The translations under genes were made by a program, and so were the position numbers. Positions 25,594 through 33,178 of a DNA stretch of 33,488 bases are shown piece by piece. The stretch lies in NCBI GenBank assembly GCA_013001755.1, contig JABDLY010000133.1:1-33488 (forward strand), given 5' to 3'. This DNA comes from Sphingomonadaceae bacterium. GTDB lineage: Bacteria > Pseudomonadota > Alphaproteobacteria > Sphingomonadales > Sphingomonadaceae. Every line of letters starts with the position of its first letter. Position 1 is the first letter of the stretch. The notes under the pieces are model-generated. The model worked only from the letters and a program-made list of their open reading frames with translations. It did no database searches and was not told the DNA's origin.

Positions 25594-27927
25594 ATGGCGC
25601 AGAACGGTGCAAACCAGCTCGGCTGGCTTGAAATACTCGGATTCAGGGAACCGCGCGATCGCGAATGGAGCCTCGTGCGCGCGGCACAATTGCGCGAGCT
25701 CAGCCGGTCTTCGCTATTGCCTACCGTGGCCATATTGCTCGGCGGGCTGTTCATCGCATGGCAGTTCTGGTCCTCCGTCGCCCCGCTGATGATGGCCTCA
25801 TGGTTGGGGCTGTTCGTTGCCAATTCGATATCGATCGCCTCGACACGGCGGCGCAATCTGACACGCCAGGGCGGCGCGTCGCGCGCCGATCTCACGCGCT
25901 CGGTCAGCCATTGCGTGATCTTCGGCCTGTTTTGGGCAATCCCTCCGCTCTTTTTCGCGCCCTATGGCAACCCTGAACAGTTGCTGATGATCGCGGCGTT
26001 CAGCCTTGCCGTAATGGGTGCAGGCACGCTGGCTCTTTCCGCCATCCCCCAAGCCGGCATCGCTCTCAACGGGATTATCGGTGCCGCGCTCGGCGTCATG
26101 CTCGCCCGTATTGGCCTGCCGATATTGGCAAGCATGGCGTTTTCCTATGCGATCTGCCTTTCCTACGCCCTGCTCGTGACCGGCAGGGCAACGCTCGATC
26201 GCCTGCGCAACGATCTCACGCTCGACGAACATCGTGAGGTTGTCGACCTCCTGTTGCGCCAGGACGACCGTGCGAACAGCGACTGGTTGTGGCAGATCGA
26301 TGCGCGCAAATGCATTGTCGCGCCGTCCGCTCGCTTCGCTGCCGCAACCGGTTTGAAAATCAAACAGCTTGACGGCCTCCCCTTTCTGCAATTGCTGGCC
26401 GGGGCCGACTGGAAAAATAGTGAAGTTTCCGACGAGATTCGCAAATTTCATCAAAAACTGCGCCTAGGCGAAACCTTTAGTGAGTTTCTGCTTCCCGTTA
26501 CGCTGAACGGTCGTCAGCGCTGGTGGAAAATTTCGGGAACGCCGCGGCTCAGCCGTGATCATCATGTGATGGGCTATCGCGGCGTCATCGCCGATGTCAC
26601 CGATCGCCAGGCGGCCGAGAGGCGAACGCAGAAAATGGCGCTGTACGATACGCTCACCGGCATTCCCAACCGGGCCCATAGTAACGACCTCCTCGGCGAA
26701 CGAATCGCCAAATGCGCCGAGGCCGGCAACATTTGCGGTTTCCTGATGATCGATCTCGATCGCTTCAAGGCGATCAACGATACTCTCGGCCATCCCATTG
26801 GCGACCAGCTTCTCGTGCAGGTCGCAAAGCGGCTTTCGGGGCTTTTGCAGCCCGGCGACAAATGCGGCCGGCTCGGCGGCGACGAGTTCGCGATGATCGT
26901 TGCGAACACCAGCTACGGCCAGCCGATCGACGAACGCGCCCGGCAAATCATCACCGCGCTGTCGCAACCCTTTCATGTCGCCGATCATATCCTCCATATC
27001 GGCGCCAGTATCGGCTCGGCGGTCTGCCCGAGGGACGGCCGTAGCGCGCCGACATTGCTGCGCAACGCCGATCTTGCGCTTTACAAGTCGAAAGAAGCCG
27101 GGCGCGGCGTCCATATGCCGTTCGAGCCCGTTCTTCTGAAGAAGGCCGAAGAGCGCCGGGCAATCGAAATGGCGCTGCGGCATGCGCTCGAACGCGGCGA
27201 ATTCCATCTCGTTTATCAACCGGTTATCACGCTTTCGAACCGAGAGATTGCCGGTTTCGAGGCGCTGCTGCGCTGGAGCAATCCCGATCTCGGAAATGTC
27301 ACACCCGATCATTTCATCCCGATTGCCGAGGAAACCCGGCTTATCGATTCGATCGGCGAATGGGTCTTCCGGACGGCATGCCGGGATGCGGCGCAATGGC
27401 CGGAGAACTATCGCGTAGCGATCAACATCTCGGCCGCCCAGCTCAAAAATCCGCATCTCTCTTCGGCCGTTATATCGGCGCTGTCGAATTCGGGCCTCGA
27501 CCCCAAACGGCTCGAGATCGAAACGACCGAAGAAATATTGAACCGCGACAATGAGCAGGCGCTCAAGACGTTCAAGCAACTCGGCGCGCTCGGCGTGACG
27601 GTCGCCCTCGACGATTTCGGCAGCGGCAACTCCACGCTGAGCTTTGTCGGTCAGGCGCGGCTCAACTCGATCAAGATCGATCAGAGCTTTATCCGTAACG
27701 CCGAAGAGGGATCGAAGGCGAGCATCGCCGTCATCAAGGCGGTCATCGCGATGGCCGAAAGCCTCGGCATTTCGACGATCGCCGAAGGTGTCGAGAACAG
27801 CCAGCAATTCCAGCTCGCCGAGCGGCTTGGTTGCAAGCAGGTGCAGGGTTTCTTCCTCGACAAACCGATGACTGCGGAAGCCGTCGGAAAATTGGTCGGA
27901 GGCAATCGCAATCGAGCGGTCGCATAG
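25594..27927 (+). CDS. Membrane PAS-GGDEF-EAL cyclic-di-GMP enzyme
   Basis: A 777-residue protein. Residues about 40-195 hold five or six hydrophobic segments. A PAS-like domain (about 225-350) follows, then GGDEF (motif GRLGGDEF, 426-433) and EAL (EALLRW starting at 556). Both catalytic sets look intact: GGDEF itself, and for EAL the NIS, ETTEEIL, DDFGSGN, IKIDQSF and EGVE blocks. The product inhibition site, usually RxxD before GGDEF, reads QPGD here, so feedback inhibition is probably lost. The protein could make and degrade c-di-GMP, with net activity set by the sensor. It lies 88 bases after the ligase; the GGGGAC upstream of ATG 25594 is a fair ribosome site. Confidence 0.95.
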   Translation: MAQNGANQLGWLEILGFREPRDREWSLVRAAQLRELSRSSLLPTVAILLGGLFIAWQFWSSVAPLMMASWLGLFVANSISIASTRRRNLTRQGGASRADLTRSVSHCVIFGLFWAIPPLFFAPYGNPEQLLMIAAFSLAVMGAGTLALSAIPQAGIALNGIIGAALGVMLARIGLPILASMAFSYAICLSYALLVTGRATLDRLRNDLTLDEHREVVDLLLRQDDRANSDWLWQIDARKCIVAPSARFAAATGLKIKQLDGLPFLQLLAGADWKNSEVSDEIRKFHQKLRLGETFSEFLLPVTLNGRQRWWKISGTPRLSRDHHVMGYRGVIADVTDRQAAERRTQKMALYDTLTGIPNRAHSNDLLGERIAKCAEAGNICGFLMIDLDRFKAINDTLGHPIGDQLLVQVAKRLSGLLQPGDKCGRLGGDEFAMIVANTSYGQPIDERARQIITALSQPFHVADHILHIGASIGSAVCPRDGRSAPTLLRNADLALYKSKEAGRGVHMPFEPVLLKKAEERRAIEMALRHALERGEFHLVYQPVITLSNREIAGFEALLRWSNPDLGNVTPDHFIPIAEETRLIDSIGEWVFRTACRDAAQWPENYRVAINISAAQLKNPHLSSAVISALSNSGLDPKRLEIETTEEILNRDNEQALKTFKQLGALGVTVALDDFGSGNSTLSFVGQARLNSIKIDQSFIRNAEEGSKASIAVIKAVIAMAESLGISTIAEGVENSQQFQLAERLGCKQVQGFFLDKPMTAEAVGKLVGGNRNRAVA

Positions 27928-27973
27928 GCCAAAGCGCTAGTTGCTCCGCCGTCGACAGAGCTGGAAATTCACC

Positions 27974-28002
27974 TTGCATCGCCCTCCCCGGGCCGTTAAA
28001 CG
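27974..28002 (+). promoter_or_regulatory. Promoter of the tRNA-Trp gene
   Basis: TTGCAT (27974-27979) and TAAACG (27997-28002) are separated by 17 bases and followed by a GC-rich discriminator, as expected for a stable-RNA promoter. Transcription would start about ten bases before the tRNA 5' end. Confidence 0.55.
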
Positions 28003-28020
28003 CGCGCATCTCGGAACCGG

Positions 28021-28096
28021 AGGAGTGTAGCTCAGCTGGTAGAGCATCGGTCTCCAAAACCGAGGGTCGTGGGTTCGAGCCCCTCCACTCCTGCCA
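28021..28096 (+). tRNA. trnW: tRNA-Trp (anticodon CCA)
   Basis: The 76-base gene folds as a full cloverleaf. The acceptor stem is AGGAGTG (28021-28027) with CACTCCT (28086-28092). The D arm is GCTCAGCTGGTAGAGC, the anticodon CCA is at 28054-28056 in the loop CTCCAAA, and the T arm contains GGTTCGAGCC. The discriminator is G (28093) and CCA is encoded at 28094-28096. It precedes secE, the normal order in alphaproteobacteria. Confidence 0.98.
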
Positions 28097-28258
28097 TCCG
28101 CTCCGGCGCTGGCCGGCAGCCTTGAAAGGGCGGCCCGAGGATCCGAGATAGAGTTTAGACGCTCGCGCCGATGTCGGCCGAAAGGGCCGATGGCGGCGTG
28201 TGGGCGATTTGTGTTTGAAACGATTTGTTCGTGATCGATCGAACGGGAAGAGAAAAGC

Positions 28259-28456
28259 GTGGCTAAGGTCAATCCGGGCGAATTCATCCGGCAGGTGCGT
28301 TCCGAAACGTCGAAGGTCGTCTGGCCGACGCGTCAGGAAACGATCCAGACGGGCATCATGGTAATGATCATGACGACGATTCTCGCCATCTTTTTCCTGG
28401 GCGTCGACGCAGTCTTCAAGACGATCGTCGACTTCCTCATCGGCCTCGCAAGCTAG
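28259..28456 (+). CDS. secE: Preprotein translocase subunit SecE
   Basis: A 65-residue SecE of the short single-helix type. The cytoplasmic amphipathic part GEFIRQVRSETSKVVWPTRQETIQTG (residues 7-32) carries the conserved SKVVWPTR. One membrane segment follows (about 33-61). It stabilises SecY in the translocon. The start is GTG at 28259, with GGGAAGAG upstream. nusG begins 9 bases downstream. The leader contains a small hairpin at 28174-28190 (TCGGCC / GGCCGA) of unknown role. Confidence 0.96.
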   Translation: MAKVNPGEFIRQVRSETSKVVWPTRQETIQTGIMVMIMTTILAIFFLGVDAVFKTIVDFLIGLAS

Positions 28457-28465
28457 GGTATTTTC

Positions 28466-29002
28466 ATGTCGCGCTGGTACATCATTCACGCCTATTCGGG
28501 CTTCGAGAACAAGGTGCGGGACGCCATCATGTCCGAAGCGACGCGCATGGGTCTCGAACAGCTCGTCGAAGAGGTCGAGGTGCCGACCGAAGAGGTGACC
28601 GAGGTCAAACGCGGCAAGAAGGTGCAGACCGAGCGGAAATTCTTCCCCGGCTATGTGCTCGCCAAATTGAATATGACCGATGACGTCTACCACCTCGTCA
28701 AGAACACGCCGAAGGTAACCGGCTTTCTCGGATCGAGCGGCAAGCCGCAGCCGATCAGCGAAACCGAAGCCGCGCGCATCCTCAACACCAAGGAGGAAGC
28801 CGCCGCGGCACCCAAGAAGCAGATCGAGGTCGATTACGAGATCGGCGATCAGATAAAGGTGCTCGACGGACCGTTCGCAAGCTTCAACGGCACTGTCGAG
28901 GAACTCGATTTCGATCGTGCCCGCGTCAAAGTGTCGGTCTCGATCTTTGGCCGCGCGACGCCGGTCGAGCTCGAATTCGAGCAGGTCGAGCTGGTGAAGT
29001 AG
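28466..29002 (+). CDS. nusG: Transcription termination/antitermination factor NusG
   Basis: A 178-residue NusG. The NGN domain (1 to about 110) starts RWYIIHAYSGFENKVRDAI and includes FFPGYVLAKLNMTDD and VTGFLGSSGKPQPI. The KOW domain covers the last 55 residues (IKVLDGPFASFNGTVEELD). It binds RNA polymerase and Rho, or ribosomal protein S10. It lies 9 bases after secE, in the standard order before the L11 operon, but separated from rplK by a 129-base gap with a palindrome. Confidence 0.97.
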   Translation: MSRWYIIHAYSGFENKVRDAIMSEATRMGLEQLVEEVEVPTEEVTEVKRGKKVQTERKFFPGYVLAKLNMTDDVYHLVKNTPKVTGFLGSSGKPQPISETEAARILNTKEEAAAAPKKQIEVDYEIGDQIKVLDGPFASFNGTVEELDFDRARVKVSVSIFGRATPVELEFEQVELVK

Positions 29003-29007
29003 TTTTC

Positions 29008-29038
29008 TCGTCATGCTGAACTTGTTTCAGCATGACGA
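29008..29038. repeat. REP-like perfect palindrome between nusG and rplK
   Basis: The 13-base arms TCGTCATGCTGAA (29008-29020) and TTCAGCATGACGA (29026-29038) pair perfectly around the loop CTTGT. It belongs to the same family as the pair at 1909-2006. It lies six bases after the nusG stop. No T tract follows, so it may stabilise the secE-nusG transcript or act as a weak terminator before the ribosomal operon. Confidence 0.85.
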
Positions 29039-29131
29039 AACAAGAGTTTCCGGAGCGTTCCGGGAAAATCTGCGGGAGGCAGGCCACTGCCGCTGGAACC
29101 GCTAAACTTGAAATGAGAGTGAGAAGGAAAA

Positions 29132-29563
29132 ATGGCTAAGAAAATCGATGGCTATATCAGCCTGCAGGTGCCCGCCGGCACTGCGAACCCCTCGCCGCCG
29201 CTTGGGCCCGCATTGGGCCAGCGCGGCGTCAACATCATGGACTTCTGCAAGGCGTTCAACGCCGAAACGCAGGACATGGAAAAAGGCGCGCCGATCCCGA
29301 CCAAGATCACGGTCTATGCGGATCGCAGTTTCACCTTCGTTACGAAGACACCGCCCGCCAGCTATATGTTGAAAAAGGCGGCCAAGATCAAAAAGGGCTC
29401 CGGGCTCGTCGGTTCGGAAATCATCGGCCAGATCAAGCGTTCGGAATGTGCGAAGATCGCCGAAGCCAAGATGGTCGACCTGAATGCCAACGACATCGAC
29501 GCCGCAACCAAGATCATCGAAGGCTCTGCCACGTCGATGGGCCTCGAAGTGGTGGAGGGCTAA
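29132..29563 (+). CDS. rplK: 50S ribosomal protein L11
   Basis: A 143-residue L11. The N-terminal domain has [35 protein letters not shown] with the conserved prolines; the C-terminal RNA-binding domain includes KKGSG and ends [11 protein letters not shown]. It binds 23S rRNA at the GTPase-associated centre. A GAAGGA ribosome site lies close to ATG 29132. rplA follows after three bases. Confidence 0.98.
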   Translation: MAKKIDGYISLQVPAGTANPSPPLGPALGQRGVNIMDFCKAFNAETQDMEKGAPIPTKITVYADRSFTFVTKTPPASYMLKKAAKIKKGSGLVGSEIIGQIKRSECAKIAEAKMVDLNANDIDAATKIIEGSATSMGLEVVEG

Positions 29564-29566
29564 GCC

Positions 29567-30262
29567 ATGACGACCATGACCAAGAAACGCAAAGCGCAGA
29601 TCGAAAACATCGATAGCGACAAGCTCTATGCCGCCGACGAAGCCCTCAAGCTCGTCAAGGAAAACGCGTCCTCGAAATTCGACGAGACGATCGAGATCGC
29701 AATGAACCTCGCCGTAGATCCGCGCCATGCCGACCAGATGGTCCGCGGCGTCGTGTCGCTGCCCTCGGGCACCGGCAAGGATGTCCGCGTCGCGGTGTTC
29801 GCCAAGGACGCAAAGGCGGACGAAGCCAAGGAAGCCGGTGCCGATGTCGTCGGTGCCGAAGACCTGATGGAAAAGATGCAGGAAGGCGATCTCAACTATG
29901 ATCGCGTGATCGCGACGCCCGACATGATGGGTGTCGTCGGCCGCCTCGGCAAGGTGCTCGGCCCCAAGGGGCTGATGCCGAACCCGAAACTCGGCACGGT
30001 GACTCCGGATGTCGCGAAAGCGGTCAAGGACGCCAAGGGCGGCCAGGTCGAATTTCGCGCCGAAAAGGCCGGCATCGTCCATTCGATCATCGGCAAGGCG
30101 AGCTTCTCCGAAGCAGACCTCAAAAAGAATTACGACGCCTTTGTCGGCGCCATCGTCAAGGCCAGGCCGTCGGGCGCCAAGGGCAAATATGTCAAGAAGG
30201 TCGCGCTCAGCTCGACGATGGGCCCCGGCCTCAAGGTTGATATTTCGGAACTGGGTGCGTAA
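29567..30262 (+). CDS. rplA: 50S ribosomal protein L1
   Basis: A 231-residue L1 with the normal length. [22 protein letters not shown] and [20 protein letters not shown] are hallmark sequences. L1 forms the mobile L1 stalk and in many bacteria represses its own operon. I use ATG 29567, preceded by GAGGG in the rplK end; an ATG three codons later is possible but has poor spacing. A strong hairpin follows. Confidence 0.98.
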   Translation: MTTMTKKRKAQIENIDSDKLYAADEALKLVKENASSKFDETIEIAMNLAVDPRHADQMVRGVVSLPSGTGKDVRVAVFAKDAKADEAKEAGADVVGAEDLMEKMQEGDLNYDRVIATPDMMGVVGRLGKVLGPKGLMPNPKLGTVTPDVAKAVKDAKGGQVEFRAEKAGIVHSIIGKASFSEADLKKNYDAFVGAIVKARPSGAKGKYVKKVALSSTMGPGLKVDISELGA

Positions 30263-30283
30263 AGGCCCAGCCGAATAGAGATT

Positions 30284-30307
30284 GAAGGCGGGCTCCGGCC
30301 CGCCTTC
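30284..30307 (+). terminator. Hairpin terminator/attenuator after rplA
   Basis: A perfect 10-base stem, GAAGGCGGGC and GCCCGCCTTC, closes a TCCG loop 21 bases after the rplA stop. No U tract follows, so it may be a partial terminator, a processing site or part of the leader of the next genes. Confidence 0.7.
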
Positions 30308-30508
30308 GATAACCGTCCGAGACAGTTGGTGAAGGCAAACCGGCCTTCTTAATTTCCAGCCTAGGCGGGGAAAGTTTTTACGGACGTTCGCGTACGATGC
30401 GATGGTCCGGCCAGCCGGTTCTACCGCGCGGGCAACCGACCCCTCGGACATTTTGAAGAACGACAGGCGTGCGGCTTTCCGTGCGCCCGTCATTATGAGG
30501 AGTACGAT
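30308..30508 (+). ncRNA. Probable ribosomal protein L10 leader (rplJL)
   Basis: About 200 bases precede rplJ with no ORF. The leader has several GC-rich stems, for example around CCGGCCAGCCGGTT near 30407 and a possible GGCAACCGACCCCTCGG region near 30432. The position and size fit the known L10 leader, which lets L10-L7/L12 repress their own translation. I cannot check it against the family model; a covariance search (Rfam L10_leader) would settle it. Confidence 0.5.
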
Positions 30509-31024
30509 ATGAATCGAACTCAGAAAGAAGAGTCGGTTGCCGATCTGAATCGCACCTTCAACGAGGTGGGCGTGGTCGTCGTGACCCGAAACCTCGGCCT
30601 GACGGTCGCCGAATCGAGCGAACTCAGGGCGAAGATGCGCGAAGCCGGTGCCAGCTTCAAAGTGGCGAAAAACAGGCTCGCCAAAAGAGCGATCGAGGGT
30701 ACGATCTATGCCGGCATCGACGAGATGCTGGTCGGCCCCACCGCGCTTGCATGGTCGGAAGACCCGGTCGCGGCCACGAAAGTGGTTGCCGAATTCGCGA
30801 AAGCGAATGACCGGCTCGAGATCGTCGGCGGCGCGATGGGCGAGGACATCCTCGACGTCACCAAGGTGAAAGCGCTCGCCGAACTGCCGTCGCTTGACGA
30901 ACTGCGCGCCAAGATTGTGGGGCTTGTACAAGCGCCCGCAACCAAGGTGGCCCAGCTCGCCAGCGCACCGGCGGCCAAGCTCGCGCGGGTTTTCGGCGCC
31001 TATGGCGCGTCGGAAAACGCCTGA
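30509..31024 (+). CDS. rplJ: 50S ribosomal protein L10
   Basis: A 171-residue L10. It begins MNRTQKEESVADLNRTFNEVGVVVVTRNLGLTV and includes FKVAKNRLAKRAI; the C-terminal helix (about 140-171), KIVGLVQAPATKVAQLASAPAAKLARVF, carries the L7/L12 dimers. GAGGAG lies eight bases before ATG 30509. Separated from rplL by 63 bases. Confidence 0.97.
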   Translation: MNRTQKEESVADLNRTFNEVGVVVVTRNLGLTVAESSELRAKMREAGASFKVAKNRLAKRAIEGTIYAGIDEMLVGPTALAWSEDPVAATKVVAEFAKANDRLEIVGGAMGEDILDVTKVKALAELPSLDELRAKIVGLVQAPATKVAQLASAPAAKLARVFGAYGASENA

Positions 31025-31053
31025 TTTTTCAATTTTGAACTGAACTGAAAAAC

Positions 31054-31068
31054 CGGGGCACGGCCCCG
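31054..31068 (+). other. Small hairpin between rplJ and rplL
   Basis: CGGGGC and GCCCCG pair around ACG, 20 bases before the rplL start. It could adjust the higher output of L7/L12 relative to L10. Function not shown. Confidence 0.45.
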
Positions 31069-31087
31069 AATACAAGGAACTGAAACA

Positions 31088-31459
31088 ATGGCAGATCTTG
31101 ATAAACTCGTTGACAGCCTTTCCGAACTGACCGTTCTTGAAGCAGCTGAACTGGCAACCAAGCTTGAAGAAAAATGGGGCGTTTCCGCCGCTGCCGCCGT
31201 CGCTGCTGCGCCGGCCGCCGCTGCTGAAGGCCCGGCTGCGGAAGAGCAGACAGAATTCGACTTCGTCCTCACCGGCGACGGCGGCAAGAAGATCCAGGTG
31301 ATCAAGGAAGTCCGTGCCATCACCGGTCTCGGCCTCGGCGACGCCAAGGCGCTCGTCGAAGGCGCGCCCAAGCCTGTGAAGGAAGGCGTCAACAAGGCAG
31401 AAGCCGAAGAGATCAAAGGCAAGATCGAAGAGGCCGGCGGCACCGTCGAACTCAAATAA
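31088..31459 (+). CDS. rplL: 50S ribosomal protein L7/L12
   Basis: A 123-residue L7/L12. The N-terminal dimer helices (1-30) are followed by an alanine-rich hinge (33-52) and the C-terminal factor-binding domain, with [45 protein letters not shown]. It recruits translation factors. Early codons use CTT, GTT and CTG more than neighbouring genes, as expected of a highly expressed gene. In most bacteria rpoB follows; here a terminator does. Confidence 0.98.
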   Translation: MADLDKLVDSLSELTVLEAAELATKLEEKWGVSAAAAVAAAPAAAAEGPAAEEQTEFDFVLTGDGGKKIQVIKEVRAITGLGLGDAKALVEGAPKPVKEGVNKAEAEEIKGKIEEAGGTVELK

Positions 31460-31483
31460 CGGCTTTCGCCTTTGCGAAATGCG

Positions 31484-31519
31484 AAGGGGCGGCTCCATCG
31501 GAGACGCCCCTTTTCTTTT
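31484..31519 (+). terminator. Rho-independent terminator after rplL
   Basis: AAGGGGCG (31484-31491) pairs with CGCCCCTT (31505-31512), with an inner CTCC/GGAG extension and the loop ATC. TTTTCTTTT follows, so this is a classical terminator. It ends the ribosomal operon 25 bases after the stop. Confidence 0.9.
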
Positions 31520-31604
31520 GCCTCTATGGCGCAAACCCTTTGCCTCGCCCGGCGAAGCGCATATGCTGCCCATACTGGGATTGCGGCGCGAACAAGGGGA
31601 TAAC

Positions 31605-32366
31605 ATGCGCATTCGGCTTCCGAGGCTCTTCTTTGCGCTCACGAAATACTATGCCGTCGGGGCGATCATCCTGCTGATCGCTTTTGCGCTCAATCCGGAA
31701 ATCCGCAACTATCTGCCGATCGGCGGCGTCGAGGAACTGATCGCGCAAACCGTCGACGGGCCGTTCGACGGGATCGAGATCGGCGCGTCTGGCACCGGCG
31801 CGCTGGGCAGCTTCGTCTGGCTGATCATCGCGGTCGGCGCGGCCCTGCTCGCGGCCCTGCCCGTCAGCTGGACCTATATGGCGGTCCGTTCCCGCGACGA
31901 ATACAACCAGTCGCTGATCCAGACGATCATCCTCTTGCCGATGATCGTCACCGGCATCGTTATCGTCGTCCACAACTCGCTCGCTCTCGCCTTCTCGCTG
32001 GCTGGGATCGCAGCTGGCGTGCAATTCCGGAATGCGCTCAAGAGCCCCGGCGACGCGCTGTTCATCCTGCTTTCAATCGGCACGGGTCTCGCGGCGGGCA
32101 TCGGTGCGGTGGAACTGGCTTTCGTCATGACGATCGGGTTCAACTACGGCTTTCTCGTCCTCTGGATGTATGACTATGGCGCGCGCGAAGGCACGCGCCG
32201 CTATCTGCGCCAACGCGGCGTGCCGCCGGAAACGGGCAAAAAAAAGAAGAAGGCCAAGAAGAAATTGAAGGCGGACGATCTGTCAAGCGACGCGGCGACC
32301 GGCAACGACACGGCCTCGGAAACGCCCGACGAAACGCCCCCGCCTTCACCGGATAGCGCGCGCTAG
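31605..32366 (+). CDS. DUF4956-like membrane protein
   Basis: A 253-residue protein with about five hydrophobic segments (15-30, 60-90, 105-125, 135-155 and 160-185). AGIAAGVQFRNALKSPGDALFILLSIGTGLAAG resembles the central part of DUF4956 proteins. The C-terminal tail (about 210-253) is cytoplasmic-looking: a lysine-rich run (KKKKKAKKKLKAD) followed by an acidic Ser/Thr/Pro-rich end. The start is ATG 31605 with AAGGGGA upstream; the ORF extends 42 codons back through the terminator and is not used. The next gene starts two bases later, so they are co-transcribed. The function is unknown. Confidence 0.75.
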   Translation: MRIRLPRLFFALTKYYAVGAIILLIAFALNPEIRNYLPIGGVEELIAQTVDGPFDGIEIGASGTGALGSFVWLIIAVGAALLAALPVSWTYMAVRSRDEYNQSLIQTIILLPMIVTGIVIVVHNSLALAFSLAGIAAGVQFRNALKSPGDALFILLSIGTGLAAGIGAVELAFVMTIGFNYGFLVLWMYDYGAREGTRRYLRQRGVPPETGKKKKKAKKKLKADDLSSDAATGNDTASETPDETPPPSPDSAR

Positions 32367-32368
32367 CC

Positions 32369-33178
32369 ATGACAAGAGTGCTGGCTGTTTTGCTGATGCT
32401 GACCGCCTGTTCGCCGTCGCGAGAAGATGCGAACGCGGCGCGATATTTCGAGCTACCCGATGCGCTGGAAGAAATTTCCGGTCTTGCCGCAGCGTCGCCG
32501 GACAGCGTCTTCGCGCATGACGACGAGCGCGGCACGATTCATGAGATATCTCTCGACACCGGGCGCGTCGTCCGATCCTTCGCGATCGGCAATCCGGTCG
32601 TCAGGGACGATATCGAGGGCATCGCGGCGGACGGCGAGCGGCTCTGGATCATCAACAGCGACGGCATCATCCGTGCGTTCAACGCCGGGCGCGACCGCAG
32701 CCGCGTGCTCCATCGACAATATGACACAGGCGTCGGCGAATATTGCGAGGTCGAAGGCCTCTCGCTCGCACCCGAACCCGACACGCTGTTGATCGCCTGC
32801 AAGAATATGCGCCAGGGCCAGAGGCGCGGCACTTTGGTCATCTACGAATGGAACACGATCACCCGTGAGCCCGCCGGTGCGCCGCGGCACCAGATCAATC
32901 TCGCCGAGGCGCTCCGCGAAGAGCGCGGCGAATTCGCGCCGTCGGGCATCGAATGGCTGCCCGAGTTCGGCCGGATACTGGTGATCTCGGCGCGCGGACG
33001 ATCGATGCTGGTCCTCGACGAGAACGGGATCGTCGTCGCTCGGCATCGGCTCAACGAGAGCCGCCACCCGCAATCCGAAGGCGTTACCGTGGTCGGGTCG
33101 AACCGGCTGGTGATCGCCGATGAGGGCCAGCAGGACAGACGCGGCCGCATCGCCGTCTACCCCTTCCCGCTAGGATGA
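32369..33178 (+). CDS. Lipoprotein with SdiA-regulated-type / beta-propeller fold
   Basis: A 269-residue protein starting MTRVLAVLLMLTACSPS, a lipoprotein signal with Cys14. The rest shows repeating motifs such as LEEISGLAAASPDSVFAHDDERGTIHEISLDTG, DIEGIAADGERLWIINSDG, EVEGLSLAPEPDTLLIACKN and PSGIEWLPEFGRILVISARG, as in NHL or SdiA-regulated beta-propellers. The substrate is unknown. It is in an operon with the DUF4956-like gene and its end overlaps the convergent partial gene by nine bases. Confidence 0.7.
   Translation: MTRVLAVLLMLTACSPSREDANAARYFELPDALEEISGLAAASPDSVFAHDDERGTIHEISLDTGRVVRSFAIGNPVVRDDIEGIAADGERLWIINSDGIIRAFNAGRDRSRVLHRQYDTGVGEYCEVEGLSLAPEPDTLLIACKNMRQGQRRGTLVIYEWNTITREPAGAPRHQINLAEALREERGEFAPSGIEWLPEFGRILVISARGRSMLVLDENGIVVARHRLNESRHPQSEGVTVVGSNRLVIADEGQQDRRGRIAVYPFPLG

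Noticed and set aside
26464-27807. 447-codon minus-strand ORF antisense to the GGDEF-EAL gene
   Set aside because: Shadow of a well-supported gene; no recognisable domain.
29102-31642. An 846-codon minus-strand ORF across rplK-rplA-rplJ-rplL
   Set aside because: It is antisense to four confidently identified ribosomal genes. In GC-rich DNA with strong codon bias, stop-free antisense frames of this length are common.
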